Part shown: positions 5,534 to 8,593 of the stretch, in pieces
Numbering within the stretch: the first letter of the stretch is position 1
Layout: the number at the start of each line of letters is the position of its first letter
Origin: Thermogutta sp.
GTDB lineage: Bacteria; Planctomycetota; Planctomycetia; Pirellulales; Thermoguttaceae
Reading direction: 5' to 3'
Length of the DNA stretch: 8,593 nt
NCBI RefSeq assembly: GCF_014359955.1
Contig: NZ_JACIYL010000111.1
Span: forward strand, 1-8,593
Made by a program: the position numbers and the translations under genes
Notes under the pieces: model-generated
The model's input: the letters and a program-made list of their open reading frames with translations, nothing else
Told to the model about the DNA's origin: nothing
The model's database searches: none

Positions 5534-7762
5534 ATGAAGAGACTGCTTCTATGGACCGGTGTTGTGATTGGACTGTCGTTTTCAGTTCTCCCAGGTCGGG
5601 GAGAATCCTGGAAACCCGCTCCCAGCCCGTTGATGACGCGCTGGGCCAAGGATGTTTCACCGGACCGCGTTTGGCCGGAATATCCGCGCCCGCAGATGGT
5701 GCGTGAAAAATGGGTCAATCTCAACGGGCTGTGGGATTATGCAGTGACACCCAAAGATGCTTCTCAGCCGGAAAAATGGGATGGGCAAATCCTGGTCCCA
5801 TTTTGCATTGAATCGGCCCTCAGCGGAGTGGGCAGAAAAGTACAGCCCCCCGAGCGACTATGGTACCGGCGAAAATTCACAGCCCCTGAACTGCCGGACG
5901 GTGGACGATTGCTGCTCCACTTTGGGGCGGTGGACTGGCAGACCACGGTTTGGGTGAACGGCAGGCAAGTCGGCGAACACACCGGGGGATATGATCCGTT
6001 CACTTTCGACATCACGGAGTGCCTTAAGCCCGGCGAGAACGAGCTTGTTGTGGCTGTCTGGGATCCCACCGACACCGGCTGGCAACCTCGCGGCAAGCAG
6101 GTCCTCAATCCCAAAGGGATATGGTACACGGCTGTGACCGGAATCTGGCAAACCGTGTGGCTCGAACCGGTGCCCGCTCAGTCCATCCAAAAACTGAAGT
6201 TGGTTCCGGACGTGGATCGGGAACGGCTCGTCGTGACAGTGGTCGCGCCCAAGGGATTGACCGTTCATCTGAAGGCTCGGTTTGCCGGTCAGGACGTGGC
6301 GGAAACAAGCGGTCCCGCAGGCGAGGCCGTCGAGCTGCGGATTCCCCAGGCCAAACTGTGGTGGCCGGAGGAGCCCAACCTCTACGACCTGGAAGTGTCA
6401 CTGCTTTCCGATGGTCGTGTTGTGGACAGGGTGGAAAGCTATTTCGGGATGCGCAAGGTGTCTGTAGAGAAGGACGAGAACGGCATCAATCGGTTGATGC
6501 TCAACGGGAAGTTCGTCTTTCAGTATGGTCCTCTCGATCAGGGTTGGTGGCCCGATGGGCTTTACACTCCCGCCAGCGATGAGGCGATGAAGTTCGACAT
6601 TGAAATGACCAAAAAGTTTGGCATGAATATGGCTCGGAAACACGTCAAGTACGAGCCGGAACGATGGTACTACTGGTGCGATAAACTTGGGCTTCTCGTG
6701 TGGCAGGATATGCCCTCGGGGAACGCCGACCGCAACGAGGAAAGCCGCGCCAATTTCCGTAAAGAACTGAAGGCGATGATTGACGCGCGGTTCAACCATC
6801 CCTGCATCATCATGTGGATTCCCTTTAATGAAGGCTGGGGCCAGCATGATACCTGCGACATTGTCAAGTGGATCAAGGAATATGATCCCTCGCGGGTGGT
6901 GAATGAAGCCAGTGGCTGGCACGACAACGGTTGTGGGGATATCTCCGATATGCATCGCTATCCCGGGCCGGGAGTGCGTCCCATTGAAGAAAAACGGGCG
7001 TGCGTTCTCGGCGAGTTTGGCGGATTGGGCATGCCCATTCCCGGTCACCTCTGGAAAGAGCAGGGAGCGTGGGGCTATGTGGCCTACGCCGATCAGGAGG
7101 CCCTCACCGACGCCTATTGCGAACTGCTGGCGCAGGTCCGATTCCTGATTCCGCAGGGGCTATGCGCGGCGGTGTATACCCAGACGTCGGATGTGGAAAT
7201 CGAGGTCAACGGCCTGATGACCTACGATCGGGAAGTGATCAAGATTCAGGTGGACCGGGCAGCAGAGGCAGCCCGACGGCTTCATCTGCCGCCTCCCACT
7301 GTCCAGGTTCTGGTAGCCACTTCAGAGCATCAGGGGCAGGTGTGGCGCTACACCACCGAGACGCCCTCCGAGAATTGGATGACGCCCGAGTTCGACGACT
7401 CGGCATGGAAAGAGGGACCCGGTGGTTTCGGAACGGAGGGCACGCCAGGAGCGGTGGTGCGGACCGTCTGGAATACCTCGGACATCTGGCTGCGGCGGAG
7501 CTTCAACCTGGAAAAGCTGCCCGAGCACGGTGAACTCGCTTTGGCCATTCACCATGACGAAGACGCCGAGGTCTATCTCAACGGGCAGCTTATCAAAAGA
7601 ACAAAGGGATTTCTCACCGGCTACACAATCGTGCCCCTCACGGGCGAGGCTGCCCGGAAGGCTCTCAAACCGGGGCGCAACGTCCTGGCGGTTCACTGTC
7701 ACCAGACACGTGGTGGACAGTATATCGATGTGGGACTCAGCCTGATTGTGGAGAAGGAATAA
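5534..7762 (+). CDS. Secreted glycoside hydrolase family 2 beta-glycosidase with an extra C-terminal jelly-roll domain
   Basis: 742 residues. A signal peptide (MKRLLLWTGVVIGLSFSVLPG) is followed by the GH2 sugar-binding jelly roll (about residues 50-220, with LWYRRKF at 109-115 and WVNGRQVGEHTGGYDPF), the Ig-like domain (about 220-315, ending in ESYFGMRKV) and the TIM barrel (about 315-590). The acid/base is Glu433 in PFNEGWGQH and the nucleophile Glu494 in VLGEFGG, both intact. The barrel start reads QYGPLDQGWWPDGLY in place of the RGVNRH-type sequence of LacZ-like enzymes, so this is a divergent GH2 branch. From about residue 600 a second jelly-roll-like module follows (IWLRRSF at 651-657, VYLNGQLI). 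GH2 enzymes release beta-linked galactose, glucose, mannose or uronic acids from chain ends by a retaining mechanism. It probably trims products of the GH16 upstream. The exact sugar specificity is not evident. Confidence 0.92.
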   Translation: MKRLLLWTGVVIGLSFSVLPGRGESWKPAPSPLMTRWAKDVSPDRVWPEYPRPQMVREKWVNLNGLWDYAVTPKDASQPEKWDGQILVPFCIESALSGVGRKVQPPERLWYRRKFTAPELPDGGRLLLHFGAVDWQTTVWVNGRQVGEHTGGYDPFTFDITECLKPGENELVVAVWDPTDTGWQPRGKQVLNPKGIWYTAVTGIWQTVWLEPVPAQSIQKLKLVPDVDRERLVVTVVAPKGLTVHLKARFAGQDVAETSGPAGEAVELRIPQAKLWWPEEPNLYDLEVSLLSDGRVVDRVESYFGMRKVSVEKDENGINRLMLNGKFVFQYGPLDQGWWPDGLYTPASDEAMKFDIEMTKKFGMNMARKHVKYEPERWYYWCDKLGLLVWQDMPSGNADRNEESRANFRKELKAMIDARFNHPCIIMWIPFNEGWGQHDTCDIVKWIKEYDPSRVVNEASGWHDNGCGDISDMHRYPGPGVRPIEEKRACVLGEFGGLGMPIPGHLWKEQGAWGYVAYADQEALTDAYCELLAQVRFLIPQGLCAAVYTQTSDVEIEVNGLMTYDREVIKIQVDRAAEAARRLHLPPPTVQVLVATSEHQGQVWRYTTETPSENWMTPEFDDSAWKEGPGGFGTEGTPGAVVRTVWNTSDIWLRRSFNLEKLPEHGELALAIHHDEDAEVYLNGQLIKRTKGFLTGYTIVPLTGEAARKALKPGRNVLAVHCHQTRGGQYIDVGLSLIVEKE

Positions 7763-7844
7763 GTATCCGCCGCGGGATCAGCCCCCACACGTCCGCCCGG
7801 CTGGGTGGTTGGCGGGTGCGTGATCGGAAGTTCGGTCCGTCCAG
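7763..7844. other. Short GC-rich spacer after the GH2 gene
   Basis: 82 bases between the GH2 stop codon and the terminator hairpin. I see no gene, repeat or promoter in it. Confidence 0.6.
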
Positions 7845-7873
7845 GCTCGCCCCTCGTGGGCGAGCTTTCTTTT
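7845..7873 (+). terminator. Rho-independent terminator after the GH2 gene
   Basis: Perfect 8-bp stem GCTCGCCC (7845-7852) with GGGCGAGC (7858-7865), five-base loop CTCGT, followed by TTTCTTTT (7866-7873). It lies 82 bases after the GH2 stop and closes the + strand gene set. Read on the - strand, the hairpin has no following T-tract. The last T residues overlap the stop codon of the convergent gene. Confidence 0.85.
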
Positions 7874-8489
7874 ATGCCGGAGCCACCATCGAGCAGTCGA
7901 GCGATCGCGCCGGACAGTGGGAGCAGTCTCCGTGTCCGCCCCCAGCCGGCTGAGCCACGTGGAGCCGACGGATTTCGACCGTCGTCTGGAGGCCGGCGGG
8001 ATCGTAGGAGATTGTCCGCGATACCGGCTCGTTCTCAACGGCCAGCATGACGTACCACATGGTGCTCGCCCGATCCATGGCCTGTTGGTTAAGCGCCTGA
8101 ATTGTCGCCAGCGCCTGGTCGTAACTGAGCTGGTCTTCCTGCAACGTTCCCTGGGTGCGACAGATGCACAGGGGCATATCGAGCGGCGAGTTCGGCTCCC
8201 ACCCGGCTGGCCACCAGATCGAAGCGATCTTGTAGCGCAGGGGCGTGCAGATCCGGAGACCGGGCCAGGTTCTGCCCGGGCAGCCCACTTCGCACACCAC
8301 AGCCCAGCGACCTTTGCGTTCCGACCAACTCTGTTCGTTGAACTGAATCGCTTCCCTTACTGCCGAGAAAAAGTCCTCTGTTTCAAGGAGCCTTTCGTTC
8401 GGCTGCGGAGGCTGCGCTGGGACATCATCCGGAGACGCCGGCGTCCAGTTTTCATCGACCGGTATCAGCACAACGCGGTAGCACGCCAT
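7872..8489 (-). CDS. Uncharacterised 205-residue protein
   Basis: I do not recognise a family. From the ATG at 8489 the protein begins MACYRVVLIPVDENW, has no signal peptide or membrane segment, and is probably cytoplasmic. An acidic, Pro-rich stretch follows at about residues 18-30. The middle (about 115-155) reads as a helix then a strand (SYDQALATIQALNQQ, then WYVMLAVENEP). The tail carries three cysteines, C189, C192 and C199, preceded by His186, in HGDCSHC. Further cysteines occur in VVCEVGC and MPLCICR. The tail could bind a metal, but no known motif is complete. The start at 8489 is preferred over the ATG at 8561: a GAGG lies eight bases before it (8501-8498) and the best -10 box (8555-8550) falls downstream of 8561. 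The gene converges on the GH2 gene and probably is functionally separate from it. Coding status is supported by its length and by a plausible promoter and ribosome site. Confidence 0.7.
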   Translation of the reverse strand: MACYRVVLIPVDENWTPASPDDVPAQPPQPNERLLETEDFFSAVREAIQFNEQSWSERKGRWAVVCEVGCPGRTWPGLRICTPLRYKIASIWWPAGWEPNSPLDMPLCICRTQGTLQEDQLSYDQALATIQALNQQAMDRASTMWYVMLAVENEPVSRTISYDPAGLQTTVEIRRLHVAQPAGGGHGDCSHCPARSLDCSMVAPA

Positions 8490-8549
8490 GGCACTTGCCT
8501 CGAAAGAAATCGATCTTACACAGAAAATCTCCCATGGTTCCTTGACGAT

Positions 8550-8578
8550 AGTATAAACCATCGTTGGCGGAGGGCGAA
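8550..8578 (-). promoter_or_regulatory. Candidate promoter of the - strand hypothetical gene
   Basis: On the - strand TATACT (8555-8550) matches the -10 consensus at 5 of 6 positions. The element 17 bases upstream, TTCGCC (8578-8573), is a poor -35 (3 of 6). The predicted start near 8543 leaves a leader of about 54 bases to the ATG at 8489. Confidence 0.35.
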
Positions 8579-8593
8579 CGCTGGGGACGAAAA

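Noticed and set aside
6398..7048. 216-codon - strand frame within the GH2 gene
   Set aside because: Antisense to the GH2 catalytic barrel; no domain visible.
7000..7533. 177-codon + strand frame overlapping the GH2 gene
   Set aside because: Arg/Gly/Ser-rich out-of-frame translation typical of a shadow frame over a real GC-rich gene.
8490..8561. Upstream ATG at 8561 for the - strand gene
   Set aside because: The best -10 box lies downstream of it and a GAGG site precedes the ATG at 8489.
1..8593. CRISPR array, tRNA, rRNA, insertion sequence or phage genes
   Set aside because: No regularly spaced long repeats, cloverleaf-like sequences, terminal inverted repeats or transposase/integrase motifs were seen on either strand.

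Overview
The window looks like bacterial chromosomal DNA of moderate-to-high GC, most likely from a planctomycete (Pirellulales or Thermogutta-like). That placement is an inference. It rests on the gene types: a secreted FG-GAP/VCBS propeller fused to an alpha/beta hydrolase, a YVTN propeller fused to a di-heme cytochrome c peroxidase-like domain, and secreted GH16 and GH2 enzymes. No rRNA, tRNA or taxonomic marker gene is present to confirm it.

Layout: four genes lie on the + strand and one converges on them from the - strand. (1) 1-2190: 5'-truncated gene for a seven-motif VCBS propeller joined to an esterase-like alpha/beta hydrolase. (2) 2191-2448: non-coding gap with a weak candidate promoter, possible hairpins and a good Shine-Dalgarno. 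(3) 2449-4446: YVTN seven-repeat propeller plus two-heme peroxidase/MauG-like domain. (4) 4508-5344: GH16 endo-glycosidase, 61 bp downstream. (5) 5345-5533: regulatory gap with two copies of the palindrome TTGCGCAA exactly 21 bp apart, just upstream of a candidate sigma70-type promoter. (6) 5534-7762: GH2 beta-glycosidase with jelly-roll modules at both ends. (7) 7845-7873: strong intrinsic terminator. (8) 8489-7872 on the - strand: uncharacterised 205-residue protein whose stop codon touches the terminator T-tract.

Working together (inference): all four + strand products appear to be exported. GH16 would cut a beta-linked polysaccharide internally, GH2 would trim the resulting oligosaccharides, and the esterase domain could remove acyl or methyl-ester decorations. 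The role of the heme protein is unknown; an oxidative step or electron transfer is possible. The set resembles a small carbohydrate-degradation cluster without a visible transporter or regulator gene. The substrate cannot be read from the sequence. The least-described parts are the two propeller-enzyme fusions, the candidate operator pair before the GH2 gene, and the - strand hypothetical protein.
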